Source: Vibrio hibernica | GTDB lineage: Bacteria > Pseudomonadota > Gammaproteobacteria > Enterobacterales > Vibrionaceae | Length of the DNA stretch: 42,426 nucleotides | Direction of reading: 5' to 3' | NCBI RefSeq assembly: GCF_015223435.1 | Contig: NZ_VHKO01000023.1 | Span: 1-42,426, forward strand | Shown here: in pieces, positions 16,383-24,579 of the stretch | Layout of the letters: each line of letters starts with the position of its first letter | How positions within the stretch are numbered: the first letter of the stretch is position 1 | Notes under the pieces: model-generated | Seen by the model: only the letters and a program-made list of their open reading frames with translations | Database searches by the model: none | Told to the model about the DNA's origin: nothing | Translations under genes and position numbers: made by a program

Positions 16383-17963
16383 TTGAACTTTAAAAATAAG
16401 CTAGCCAATCACTTCAATCAGTTTGAAGCTTCTCCTATTTTGTTTGTTGGGTCAGGCCTTTCCAGACGTTACATGGGCGTCAATTGTTGGGAAGGACTAC
16501 TAAAAGAATTCGCTGAAGCTATTGGAGAAAGTCATGTAAAACTTCGAACACAATCAAATGGTGACTTACCAACATATGCTCAACTTCTTGCTTCAATATA
16601 CGCAAAAAAATGGTGGGATACTGAGGAAGCGAAACAGTTAATTGATCAGCATGAGAAAGAGTTTTTAGACGAGCAATCTCCTCTAAAAATATCAATTGCT
16701 AAGTATATTGAAAAAGCTCACGAAAAAATTACGCAAGATGCAGATTTGCAGGCAGAAATAGAGTTGCTAGCTAAAGCTAACATTGACGGGGTAATAACCA
16801 CTAATTGGGATATGTTCCTAGAGAATCAATTTCCAAAATTTACGCCATTTGTTGGCCAAGACGGATTGATAGCAGGCCGTAGCCATGGAATTGCTGAAAT
16901 ATACAAAATTCATGGGTGTAGTTCTAGACCGAACTCCTTAGTTCTTACATCAACCGATTACGATAAATATCGTAAAAAGAATCCATATCTATCTTCGAAG
17001 CTTCTAACCATGTTCATAGAAAGGCCTGTAATTTTCCTTGGTTATTCACTCACTGATGAACACATTGCAGAAATTCTTGAAGACATCGTCAATTGCTTTC
17101 CTGAAGCGAGCCTAGATTTCCTTCAAAACAAGCTCTTATTTGTGGAGTGGAAATCTGATATTGAAGAGCCTGATTTTAGCGATTCTGTGATACATAAAAA
17201 AATTCCCGTAAAGTACATTCAAACGCCTTCCTATAAAGAATTATTTGAGGTTTTGAGTGAAACTAAAAAACGCATACCCGCGCATCTTTTTCGAATGATA
17301 AAGGATGAATTGTATGAATTAGTTTTAACCGATGACCCAAAAGGTAAGCTTTACGTTCGAGATTCGGAACGCATTGAAGATAACGTAGCCACGGAATTTG
17401 TAGTTGGTTATGGTGCAATCTCAATGGTCAAAAAATCAGAATCAATGGCAACGAAAGGACTTGTGGGCCTTCAACGGGTTGACCTGATCCGTGAAGTGGT
17501 TTTTGAGAATAAACAATATGATTGGGGACAAGTGGTCAATGAAGTTCTTCCAAATATATGTAAAGGCAATGCTCGCATCCCCATATTTCACTATTTAAAT
17601 CAAGCAGGTTTGATTACAAATGAAGGCTCACTAATTCCGGAGGTAGAGCTCAAAGGCGGAGTAGCTAACCGATTTGATAGTGATATCAACTCGTTCAGGT
17701 CCCAAGGTGGAGACCTCGGTCGCTCACAACGCATCGAAGAAGTTAAGATAGGTGTCAACGAATTATACAATAAGTATGAGTTTGGCTTATTTCTAAGAAT
17801 GATGCCTTATATGGATGTAGGGTTAATTCGAAGAGATTTAGATGAACTACTAAAGATACTGAAAAAGCACATTGACGATGCACTTAGCCAATCGAGTCTA
17901 TCAAGTAGCTTCTGTAAAGTTGTTTGCTTGTATGACTATGTAAAAAATAGCAACCATTCTTGA
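16383..17963 (+). CDS. SIR2-domain protein (likely anti-phage NADase)
   Basis: This 526-aa protein has an N-terminal SIR2-like domain. The nucleotide-binding loop F-V-G-S-G-L-S-R is at residues 21-28, I-T-T-N-W-D at 138-143, and the catalytic-type histidine in Y-K-I-H177-G. F-L-G-Y-S-L-T-D-E-H completes the fold. In bacterial defence such domains degrade NAD+ when phage is sensed and stop infection by disabling the cell. The C-terminal half (from about 290) is unassigned and is the probable sensor. I start at TTG 16383 with AGGA eight bases upstream; the frame is open back to a GTG at 16332, but that would overlap the integrase remnant. It is a single gene with no partner on its strand, and a hairpin follows the stop. 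Confidence 0.82.
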   Translation: MNFKNKLANHFNQFEASPILFVGSGLSRRYMGVNCWEGLLKEFAEAIGESHVKLRTQSNGDLPTYAQLLASIYAKKWWDTEEAKQLIDQHEKEFLDEQSPLKISIAKYIEKAHEKITQDADLQAEIELLAKANIDGVITTNWDMFLENQFPKFTPFVGQDGLIAGRSHGIAEIYKIHGCSSRPNSLVLTSTDYDKYRKKNPYLSSKLLTMFIERPVIFLGYSLTDEHIAEILEDIVNCFPEASLDFLQNKLLFVEWKSDIEEPDFSDSVIHKKIPVKYIQTPSYKELFEVLSETKKRIPAHLFRMIKDELYELVLTDDPKGKLYVRDSERIEDNVATEFVVGYGAISMVKKSESMATKGLVGLQRVDLIREVVFENKQYDWGQVVNEVLPNICKGNARIPIFHYLNQAGLITNEGSLIPEVELKGGVANRFDSDINSFRSQGGDLGRSQRIEEVKIGVNELYNKYEFGLFLRMMPYMDVGLIRRDLDELLKILKKHIDDALSQSSLSSSFCKVVCLYDYVKNSNHS

Positions 17964-17987
17964 TCAGACTCGCCATTCTTAACGTGT

Positions 17988-18021
17988 GGACAAAAGCTTA
18001 AAAGTTAACTCGCTTTTGTCC
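17988..18021. terminator. Hairpin after SIR2 gene
   Basis: GGACAAAAGC / GCTTTTGTCC form a perfect 10-bp stem around a 14-base loop, 25 bases past the stop. No long T-run follows, so it may be a weak or factor-assisted terminator or an mRNA 3' stabiliser. Confidence 0.45.
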
Positions 18022-18177
18022 CAAAGTGACTCAAAATCATCTTCAGCATATCTCTGGGCAACCGATCTCTAACTACTCACCTTTAATGAATAATTGTGCA
18101 ATCACATATATTTCCCTCACATGAATTTTATTGGGGGAAATTTCTAAACAGGACGACAAGTAATTTAATGAGTGAAA

Positions 18178-18345
18178 ATGACAATGGGGCAGAAGCGAGT
18201 TAGAAATTTCCACCTAACAAACGTTACGGATCTGAGAACATTACGTTACCCAACCAGAGAACAACTTATTGACATGGGTAAGGCTGTTGATTTTGAAGAG
18301 TTTAATCAAGAGTGTGTAGATCAAATTATTGAACGTTTTCTTTGA
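18178..18345 (+). CDS. Small hypothetical protein, 55 aa
   Basis: The ORF encodes M-T-M-G-Q-K-R-V-R-N-F and ends I-I-E-R-F-L. Its mixed charged/hydrophobic composition, with an acidic helical-looking C-terminus, looks protein-like, but the ribosome-binding site is weak and no family is recognised. It stands alone between the SIR2 gene and the tandem repeats. Confidence 0.3.
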   Translation: MTMGQKRVRNFHLTNVTDLRTLRYPTREQLIDMGKAVDFEEFNQECVDQIIERFL

Positions 18346-18488
18346 GCTGTGTTCGTAGTAGATAAGTGACTAATAATTTTGCCTGTTTTAGTTTTAATTG
18401 AAAACGGGGATTTTTTATACTTGAAGTTATTCGTCGTCGACAAATTTAGAAAAATCACCTACAAATTTTTATCCATATTTAGGGGGCC

Positions 18489-18611
18489 AACACGTATCCG
18501 ACCGATAAATTGTCCACTTTTAGGGAGGCAACACGTATCCGACCGATAAATTGTCCACTTTTAGGGAGGCAACACGTATCCGACCGATAAATTGTCCACT
18601 TTTAAGAGGGC
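18489..18611. repeat. Three tandem 41-bp repeats plus a degenerate fourth
   Basis: Units begin AACACGTATCCGACCGATAA at 18489, 18530 and 18571, exactly 41 bases apart; only the sequence bordering the array varies. A degenerate fourth copy follows from 18613 (AACCCATAACTGATCTATAA), and part of a unit (TTTAGGGGG) precedes the first. No spacers and no open frame run through them. Candidates are protein-binding iterons or recent slippage duplication. They lie about 280 bases beyond the 3' end of the recombinase operon. Confidence 0.9.
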
Positions 18612-18894
18612 CAACCCATAACTGATCTATAAATTGTTAAGCAATAATCTAACGGAAAATCACTGTCCCTTTCGATTACTCAGTAAAGGAACCCTATACT
18701 GATTTTGCGATATTTATAATTATGACAGGACTGTAAGGGTAGACTTAACTAACGACAATTTAGTTCCTTAACTATGAATCCGATCATGGTGCTTACTATG
18801 GATAATTTTAAGTTAAATTCGAGCTTCATAAAAATTTCAGATATTTGAAAAATGGTCAAACTACATTATCCAACGACAGATAAACCACAATAAG

Positions 18895-19302
18895 TTACTT
18901 ACGGTAAGTTAGTTGCGTAATATTGATATTTTTATCCTGAGAGCTGTTCAACATCGAATTTTTCCGTATTAATGTTGCATTTTGCGACTGAACCTTAGCC
19001 AGCATCGCCTTCAATTCAGCTACCTCTTTTCTAAGCTCTCGATTTCGCTCTTTACACTCATTTAATTCAGTATGCTTAGCGTCTCGCTGCTGTCGAACAC
19101 CCTTGTTGACCCCACCCTTGATGCGCTCTAACAGTTCAGGGTAATCACGATGAATCAATGCTCGACTTACTTCAGCTTCTTCTGCCACTGATGCCACACT
19201 CATTTTTCGCTTATCAGAGATAATATTAGGGCGACCTTTTTCTATACGAATAATAGCGAGTCGTATTGATTTATGTGTCGCCTTTTCTTTTTGGTTAGAC
19301 AT
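18895..19302 (-). CDS. Small HTH/coiled-coil protein of recombinase operon (TnpC-like)
   Basis: This 135-aa protein has a helix-turn-helix at about residues 32-52 (M-S-V-A-S-V-A-E-E-A-E-V-S-R-A-L-I-H-R) followed by a long charged coiled coil (about 75-118). Size, layout and position as last gene match TnpC (about 125 aa) of Tn554-type elements, which helps orient or regulate transposition. Its start overlaps the stop of the 638-aa recombinase gene by eight bases. GmtX of Gamma-Mobile-Trio elements is another possible relative; I cannot decide between them from sequence alone. Confidence 0.65.
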   Translation of the reverse strand: MSNQKEKATHKSIRLAIIRIEKGRPNIISDKRKMSVASVAEEAEVSRALIHRDYPELLERIKGGVNKGVRQQRDAKHTELNECKERNRELRKEVAELKAMLAKVQSQNATLIRKNSMLNSSQDKNINITQLTYRK

Positions 19303-21211
19303 TCATACCCCCGATTCTATCTCTCTGATTGATTTCTAGTTTCATTGCTTCTACATCAACACCTAATGCACTCAATACCTTTTCACAGCGCTCCATGCCT
19401 TTCTCTACAGCTGATTTACCTGCTTCGCCAATATCATCAAGATGCAAAAGTTTCATCTGCTGGATGAGCATTCCCTCCCAATATGGCAAGTGGCGCTTGT
19501 CTACGATTCCACTATCACAAGAATCAGGTTTACCACACTTACATTCATCATCATTAGTACACCAACCAATACCTGTCGAACGTATGGGAATGGAGCTAGA
19601 GTACGCTTTAACCATTTCTTCCCGAGAGCCAAAAGTTTTAATGAGTTCGTCATCTTCACGAACTTGTTTAATGCGGGTTGCTATTTTTCCTCCCGTGATC
19701 GGCATATCTAAGTCAAAAAGATCTTGTTTGATTTGTTCTTCTTCCAGATATTTTTCTCGGAGCAGTTCTTCAAATAGTTCCGCATCCAAACTCTCGTTAA
19801 AGGCATACAAAGCCGTCATAGTAATCGACCAGTGCTTAAAGTGGTCTTTCAATGCCCTTAAATCACCCAGCTCGGAATGTGCCACATAGTTAGCAAAGGT
19901 TCTGCGAAACTGGTGTGCTGACAGATTCCAATTGCTATCTATCTGATTACATAAATTAGGTAATCTATCGCCGGAAATAGAATGACAGCTCAGTAGGTTA
20001 ATCGAATTTTGATTCCCCGGTTCAATTGTCAAAAGAACATGGTTTGAGATTCCCTCTAACCTATGAACTTCCACATAGTTGTTGTTGGCTTTTGCCTTGA
20101 ATAAATCACTTTCAAGTCGCCCTTGAAGTGGAAAACTATAACGATCAAGAATGTCGATAACTTGAGTGGCTATCTCTGGTGCAATCCACTCCGCTAAGCC
20201 TGTTTTTGTTTTCGAAGATACTGTTTCGATATAGTAATAAGTCATATCATTCTTTGCCTCACTACGATACGCTCCACGCTTAATCCCTAGTACTTCATGG
20301 ATACGCATACCAGTGGTGAGCAGTAGCCAGAATATACAACTGTCTCGTAGTAGCCATAGATCTTTATTGAAATCATGAAGACCTTGATATTGTGGAATAA
20401 TTGAATGTAAATACTTTCTTTTTTGAGTTAATTGCCAGTTTGCATTATTACTTTCTGCTGTGGGTATAAACGCATCAAGTTTGTCTCGCAAAGCTAATAG
20501 TTCATCAGCTCGGTCTAAGTATGATTTTGTAAACTGACACAGAGGGACTAACACTTCATTGGGAATGATGGATGTTTTAGATCTTCTTCTTTCTTGTAGA
20601 ACCTCACCAATATAGCCAGCTTGTTCATTAGAACTAGACTCAGGCCAGGGGTGCTCTTTCACAAAATCAAACGCCTTACAGTGATGATAAAGTTCTTCTA
20701 ATGTCTTGAGTCTATGTGCTTTCTGTATCTCAGAAATAGGTTTGATTTTACTATTTTTCACAGTTGTGAGGGCGTTTACGTACTTAACGTAGGCTTTTGC
20801 AGTAAAAGTTGTGAGGCTTTGTATACCGCTATTGTCTGAGCTATTAATCCAGCTAAAATACAATTTTAATGAGTTCAAAGTCCTCCTTAACGTGCCGAGT
20901 GCTAGTCCCTTCTTCAGCTTGCTCCACATAATCCATTTTGCCATACGCTTCATCTGCGGATCGCTTATGGCTATAAAACTAAGATTTAGTTCGCTTTTTA
21001 TATTAGATTTAGTGCCCTTGCTGGCAGGAAACACCCATACGTCGTCTTCAAATCGAGAGAGCGTTTGGTAGCACCCCTTATCGATTTTAATATAGGTTAC
21101 AATACCTACTAGAGTGCCAGCTATAGCTTGCTCAAGCGTACTGTCATTTAGGGAGGGGCATTGCTGAGTCATAAGCTCAGCTTGCGTTAGCATTAATTCA
21201 ACTGAACTCAT
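19295..21211 (-). CDS. Tyrosine recombinase, 638 aa (TnpB-like)
   Basis: This is a large integrase with the catalytic set visible: R303 in T-T-G-M-R-I-H-E, H433-Q-F-R436, H460 in F-K-H-W-S, and the nucleophile Y469 in T-A-L-Y-A-F. After the catalytic domain comes a cysteine cluster (W-C-T-N-D-D-E-C-K-C-G near residue 575-585), probably zinc-binding, as in TnpB of Tn554 (about 630 aa). The long N-terminal part (1-290) would bind DNA at the element ends. Its ATG overlaps the stop of the preceding recombinase (ATGA). It is probably required, with the other recombinases, for excision and integration. Confidence 0.85.
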   Translation of the reverse strand: MSSVELMLTQAELMTQQCPSLNDSTLEQAIAGTLVGIVTYIKIDKGCYQTLSRFEDDVWVFPASKGTKSNIKSELNLSFIAISDPQMKRMAKWIMWSKLKKGLALGTLRRTLNSLKLYFSWINSSDNSGIQSLTTFTAKAYVKYVNALTTVKNSKIKPISEIQKAHRLKTLEELYHHCKAFDFVKEHPWPESSSNEQAGYIGEVLQERRRSKTSIIPNEVLVPLCQFTKSYLDRADELLALRDKLDAFIPTAESNNANWQLTQKRKYLHSIIPQYQGLHDFNKDLWLLRDSCIFWLLLTTGMRIHEVLGIKRGAYRSEAKNDMTYYYIETVSSKTKTGLAEWIAPEIATQVIDILDRYSFPLQGRLESDLFKAKANNNYVEVHRLEGISNHVLLTIEPGNQNSINLLSCHSISGDRLPNLCNQIDSNWNLSAHQFRRTFANYVAHSELGDLRALKDHFKHWSITMTALYAFNESLDAELFEELLREKYLEEEQIKQDLFDLDMPITGGKIATRIKQVREDDELIKTFGSREEMVKAYSSSIPIRSTGIGWCTNDDECKCGKPDSCDSGIVDKRHLPYWEGMLIQQMKLLHLDDIGEAGKSAVEKGMERCEKVLSALGVDVEAMKLEINQRDRIGGMNV

Positions 21212-22859
21212 AGAGCTACCTTCAACATATCGAGATTTTGCCAGTACGGATGTGGATTCACTCTTGCTCGTTCCTTTTCGGCCTCTACACGCTGTAATTG
21301 ACCAAGTTTTACAAATTCAGGAACAACTTCTTCATCCACTATTCTTAGTACATTCTTTAAATGTCGCCTCCATTCCTTGCGGCCAAATCGATCACGGTTG
21401 CGCACGACTGCCCAATAAAAACTAAAGAGCTTATGTAAATCATCGCCAGTAATAACGAAACTCTTACAGCGGAAACACCCTAAAAAATTGTTGCAAAACG
21501 TCCCATCTTTTGGGGCTTTATGTCCATTTATTGTGTCTTTGCAATGACCGATTGGTACACTTGATTCCACATTGGTTAGTTCTTTGACCCGTATCTCACC
21601 CATGAGTCCAAGGTTTCGTTTGGTTTGTTCAGGGGCGTGTAGATAATAGTCAAGCGTACTCGTGCCACTGTGCTTAGCTTGCTGCGCTGTAAGTTGCAAA
21701 TTTTCTCCACTGAGTTCATACATACCATTGATGAAGGTTTTGCGAATACGGCCCAAATTAAGTGTCATAGTGCGTCCATTTTCATCTTTAAGGTCGTGTT
21801 CTTTGATGAACTTGGTGATATTTCTCATAAGTGAAATTTGTTCCAGAGAGGTATAGTTGCCTGTTGTTCGCGTTTCTTTACTACCTTGAGCTTTATATAC
21901 AAACACCCGATCTGAATTAATTATTTGTCGTACTGATGCATTCAACTGAATGATTTTTTCAATCATGTAGGCGACATCCAGTTTTACACCTTGCACTACC
22001 TCAAAACCTTGTGAGCTGCGCAAATTGTGTAATTGATTAGTGTGCCCTCGATTTTTAAACACTGTTAATAGCTTTCGGTTATCTTTGAGGGGATGGTCAC
22101 TTAAAGCGTCAATTTCCATGTTAAGTAGAGGCGAGGTATTGATACCGGTTTGAATAGCAGTAGCGAGTAGGCATAGCGTTAACTCATGCCCGATAATGCT
22201 TCAGTCTTGTTATAGATCGGCTTAATCGCTTGCTTGAGCGCAACTACAAGCTGAGTTTTTTCATGCTGAGTTAGTGCCTTTTCACCTTTTTTTTGTCTGT
22301 TCGAGTAAGGGAAAGGATTGCTGGGGAAAAAATCATCATTCAACTTTTCACTGTCAATGGAAGTCCAATAGCCTTTTTCTTTCATGCGATGTAAAAGTGA
22401 TTTGAGGAATGTGTATTTATTTTTTTGGGTGGTAAAAGATAGCTCGCTGGCTTGAAGGTGCAGTAAGTAATTCTCAATTAACGCAGGTGTAATATCTGCT
22501 TGCACTAAGCTCTTACCAATCGAGTAACAGTAGATTTCAAGGTATTCAGCAAAGGTTTTAAAGCCGCTGTTGATGTAAGTTCGCTGAGTATGCTCGGAAA
22601 AAGCATCAGTGTTTTTTAGTAGTGATTTTGCGGTGTAATAAACTCGATTAGTGATGTCGTCATAGCCCTTACCGTAATATTTCGTAAAGTCGACGTTAGC
22701 GCCATTACCTGATTTGGGCCCTATATTTGGATAATTTACCACAGGACTCAAAGGGCGCACAATATTCAGATTTTGAGAAGCATCTACTGTCGCTTCTACC
22801 GCCGAAGTTTTCTTGATCTTGTCTTTGTTAATTTTGAGATTTTTTCGTTGTCTTGCCAT
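21208..22859 (-). pseudogene. Second recombinase-like protein, broken by a -1 frameshift
   Basis: Two open frames make one protein. The first, from ATG 22859, stops at 22179. The other frame is open from just upstream (about 22200) to 21208 and continues the fold without a gap. A -1 slip at the GGG of 22189-22191 joins them into 550 residues reading A-L-S-G-H-E-L-T-L-C-L-L. It has an integrase SAM-like N-terminus (about 60-180). In the catalytic part the first arginine is replaced (T-G-I-N-T-S-P), while G-R-I-R-K-T-F, A-K-H-S-G and D-Y-Y-L-H remain, and a C-x16-C-x5-C-x2-C cluster follows. The missing arginine suggests a structural partner more than an active enzyme. The break may be a mutation, a sequencing error or programmed frameshifting. 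Confidence 0.75.
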
Positions 22860-22867
22860 GCTGCCAC

Positions 22868-23998
22868 CTATGAAATTGCATCAATTTGCTGCTGATATTC
22901 AATCGACAGGTCATCTACCAAATCATTAACCAGATGCAAATATTTCATCGTGGTTGTGATGTTTGAGTGCCCAAGGCGACTCTGTAAATACATCAACGGC
23001 TCAAACTTGCTGCTTTTGCGCTCCTGAAGCCCTTTGAGCATTTGTGTGGCATAGGTATGCCTTAATATGTGTGGTGTAACATGGAAGGGAAGATTTAGTG
23101 CTTTGAGAGCCTTCCCGAAGGCTGCTCCTGTTGGATTCCATTCTTGACCATCAGAGGTTAGAAAGAGGCGGTCTGACTTAATTTCAGACTCTTGTTGCTT
23201 CTGAAATCGAGTTTCGTTTACGTAGCGCCACAAATCCTCCATTAGCCTTGACGGGATGTGTATATTACGAGGCTTTTCACCTTTAGTTTTGGTGATATTT
23301 ACCTCGTAATAAGATTGGTTGCCGTTTGGCTTTCGGATTAAACTTAAAGGGAAAAGTAGTAACTCTTTACGTCTAATTCCTGTCTGTAGACATAGACGGA
23401 CCATCAGTTTTAAGGTTGGTTTTTTGATAGCGGATAACAGTTCTTGAACTTCATTAGCGGATAAAAACTGAGCATTTTTTGCGTACGTTTTCATCATCAG
23501 ATTAGGGCTGTATTTCTTCCCCCCGTTTCTTTCAGTATGTGCTAAGAATTGCTGACCTTTTCGCACTGAAACCGACTCCAGAGAATAGGGTAAAGTGTCA
23601 AACCATTTACCAACTCCATAGTTATAAAATCGTACTATCGTTCTTAGATGTTGGTTGGTTGAATTGGTGGACATACCGAACTCTCCAACGCAAAGGTCAC
23701 GATAAGCACTGACTAACATTTCATCTTCAGTGCTTTCAGAAATATCCTTCCAATCTAATTTATTCTGCTCGCAAAAGGTCAGGAATTGACTTAAATGATT
23801 AGCATATGCCCACCAGGTATTCTCACTATTTACCCGACCTCGCTTAAGGCATTCATAAATCAGAAATTGCATTGCCTCCACACATAGCATTCCTGACTCA
23901 ATACCTAAATCACTATCGAGTTCCCAAGTCAACAGGGGGAAATTAGGGTACTTTACGCTGTCGATTTCAAAGTCAGATGTAGATTTCAATATAATCAT
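22868..23998 (-). CDS. Tyrosine recombinase, 376 aa (TnpA-like)
   Basis: This is the first gene of the mobility operon, at the very right end of the island. The SAM-like core-binding domain spans about 50-135. The catalytic domain shows R209 in T-G-I-R-R-K-E, a lysine in T-K-G-E-K-P-R, H310-I-L-R313, H344 in L-G-H, and the nucleophile Y353 in M-K-Y-L-H. Everything needed for strand cleavage is present. Length and place match TnpA of Tn554 (361 aa); GmtY of Gamma-Mobile-Trio islands is another tyrosine recombinase in such a position. Only eight bases separate it from the next gene. Its promoter must lie in the 90 bases between its start and the island end, which overlap the terminal repeat, so integration or self-binding could regulate it. 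Confidence 0.9.
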   Translation of the reverse strand: MIILKSTSDFEIDSVKYPNFPLLTWELDSDLGIESGMLCVEAMQFLIYECLKRGRVNSENTWWAYANHLSQFLTFCEQNKLDWKDISESTEDEMLVSAYRDLCVGEFGMSTNSTNQHLRTIVRFYNYGVGKWFDTLPYSLESVSVRKGQQFLAHTERNGGKKYSPNLMMKTYAKNAQFLSANEVQELLSAIKKPTLKLMVRLCLQTGIRRKELLLFPLSLIRKPNGNQSYYEVNITKTKGEKPRNIHIPSRLMEDLWRYVNETRFQKQQESEIKSDRLFLTSDGQEWNPTGAAFGKALKALNLPFHVTPHILRHTYATQMLKGLQERKSSKFEPLMYLQSRLGHSNITTTMKYLHLVNDLVDDLSIEYQQQIDAIS

Positions 23999-24061
23999 AG
24001 CTGCAACCTAAAAACTGTAGATGTATCCAGTATACATTCCAATCCAACGGCATCAAGTAAG

Positions 24062-24085
24062 AGTTACATTTTTAGGTATTCATAA
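24062..24085 (-). repeat. Right terminal inverted repeat of island
   Basis: AGTTACAT (24062-24069), four bases, AGGTATTCATAA (24074-24085). This is the reverse complement of the left end apart from one base in the outer block and a two-base difference in spacing. Six bases follow before host sequence resumes at 24092. Confidence 0.7.
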
Positions 24086-24091
24086 CATATT

Positions 24092-24571
24092 GTGCCTGCG
24101 GAAAATTTTGGTCGTAGTTTTAAAGAGTGGCGAGAAGGCGATACGCAATGTGTATCAAAAGGAAAGCCGTTTAAAGGTCGTAAATGTGCCACCAAAGTGA
24201 GTAAAGATTTTCGTTTGATGCAAGCCGATGGCTACAATTTATATGCTGCGGTAGGCTCAGTTAATGCTTATCGTTCAAACTATAATTTCCAAATGTTATC
24301 AGGAACAAAAAGTGATTTTGGTTCGTGTGATTTTCATGTAGACAATCGTAAAGCGCAACCACCGGAGTATGCTCGTGGCTTGATTGCTCGAACTTACCTT
24401 TATTTTGATACGACGTATCCAAGTTTTAAGATTAGTAAACAGCAGCGACAACTCTTTACCGCTTGGGATAAGCAATATCCAGTGACAAAGTTTGAATGCG
24501 ATAAGGCCAAAATTGTTGAAAAGTATCAGCATAATACTAATCCAATTTTGGCCGACCGTTGCTTAAAGTAA
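24092..24571 (+). pseudogene. Endonuclease I (Dns/EndA family), C-terminal fragment
   Basis: This is the 3' part of the nuclease split by the island, 159 residues. It continues the motif as V-P-A-E-N-F-G. It contains the usual late segments C-D-F-H-V-D, A-R-G-L-I-A-R-T-Y-L-Y-F and F-T-A-W-D-K-Q-Y-P-V, with cysteines spaced as in Vibrio Dns proteins. GTG at 24092 is only the in-frame valine codon, not a real start; no signal peptide is present, so any product would stay in the cytoplasm without the first 83 residues. It converges with rlmA eight bases beyond its stop. Confidence 0.9.
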
Positions 24572-24579
24572 TAGGGTAG

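Larger units (their letters stand above)
17964..18894. other. Gene-poor stretch between SIR2 gene and recombinase operon
   Basis: About 930 bases contain only a hairpin (17988-18021), one small ORF (18178-18345) and a 41-bp tandem repeat array (18489-18611). I see nothing further in 18660-18894. Confidence 0.6.
725..24091. mobile_element. ~23.4-kb genomic island inserted in endonuclease I gene
   Basis: Both ends are defined by the broken host gene, which rejoins exactly when 725-24091 is removed. The ends carry an imperfect inverted repeat. At the right, 6 bases (24086-24091) lie between the repeat and host sequence, as Tn554-type elements leave, and no target duplication is visible. The apparent mobility genes are the four minus-strand genes at 18895-23998. 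The cargo is a secreted HNH nuclease, a decayed nuclease, a type I restriction-modification operon with an embedded three-gene cassette and a RhuM-Fic gene, a short integrase broken by an IS3-family element, and a SIR2-domain protein. The Tn554-like or Gamma-Mobile-Trio-like classification is inference from gene size, order and motifs. Confidence 0.85.

Noticed and set aside
18178..18345. Toxin or antitoxin of a small two-gene module
   Set aside because: There is no partner gene, no recognisable toxin or antitoxin motif and a weak ribosome site; kept only as a low-confidence small ORF.
18489..18611. CRISPR-like array
   Set aside because: The 41-bp units are directly adjacent with no unique spacers, and there are no cas genes nearby.
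19329..19889. 186-codon frame opposite the 638-aa recombinase
   Set aside because: Antisense shadow; serine-rich composition typical of reading a coding strand backwards.
21208..22119. A separate 303-aa gene starting at 22119
   Set aside because: The frame is open and coding-like upstream of that ATG (L-T-L-C-L-L-A-T-A-I-Q-T-G-I-N), so it is the continuation of the upstream recombinase after a frameshift.
725..24091. Prophage or integrative conjugative element
   Set aside because: No structural phage, relaxase, type IV secretion or replication genes are present; only recombinases and cargo.
24092..24571. An independent gene starting with GTG at 24092
   Set aside because: The GTG is the valine codon of the split E-H-V-V-P-A motif; there is no ribosome site or signal peptide, and it completes the fragment ending at 724.
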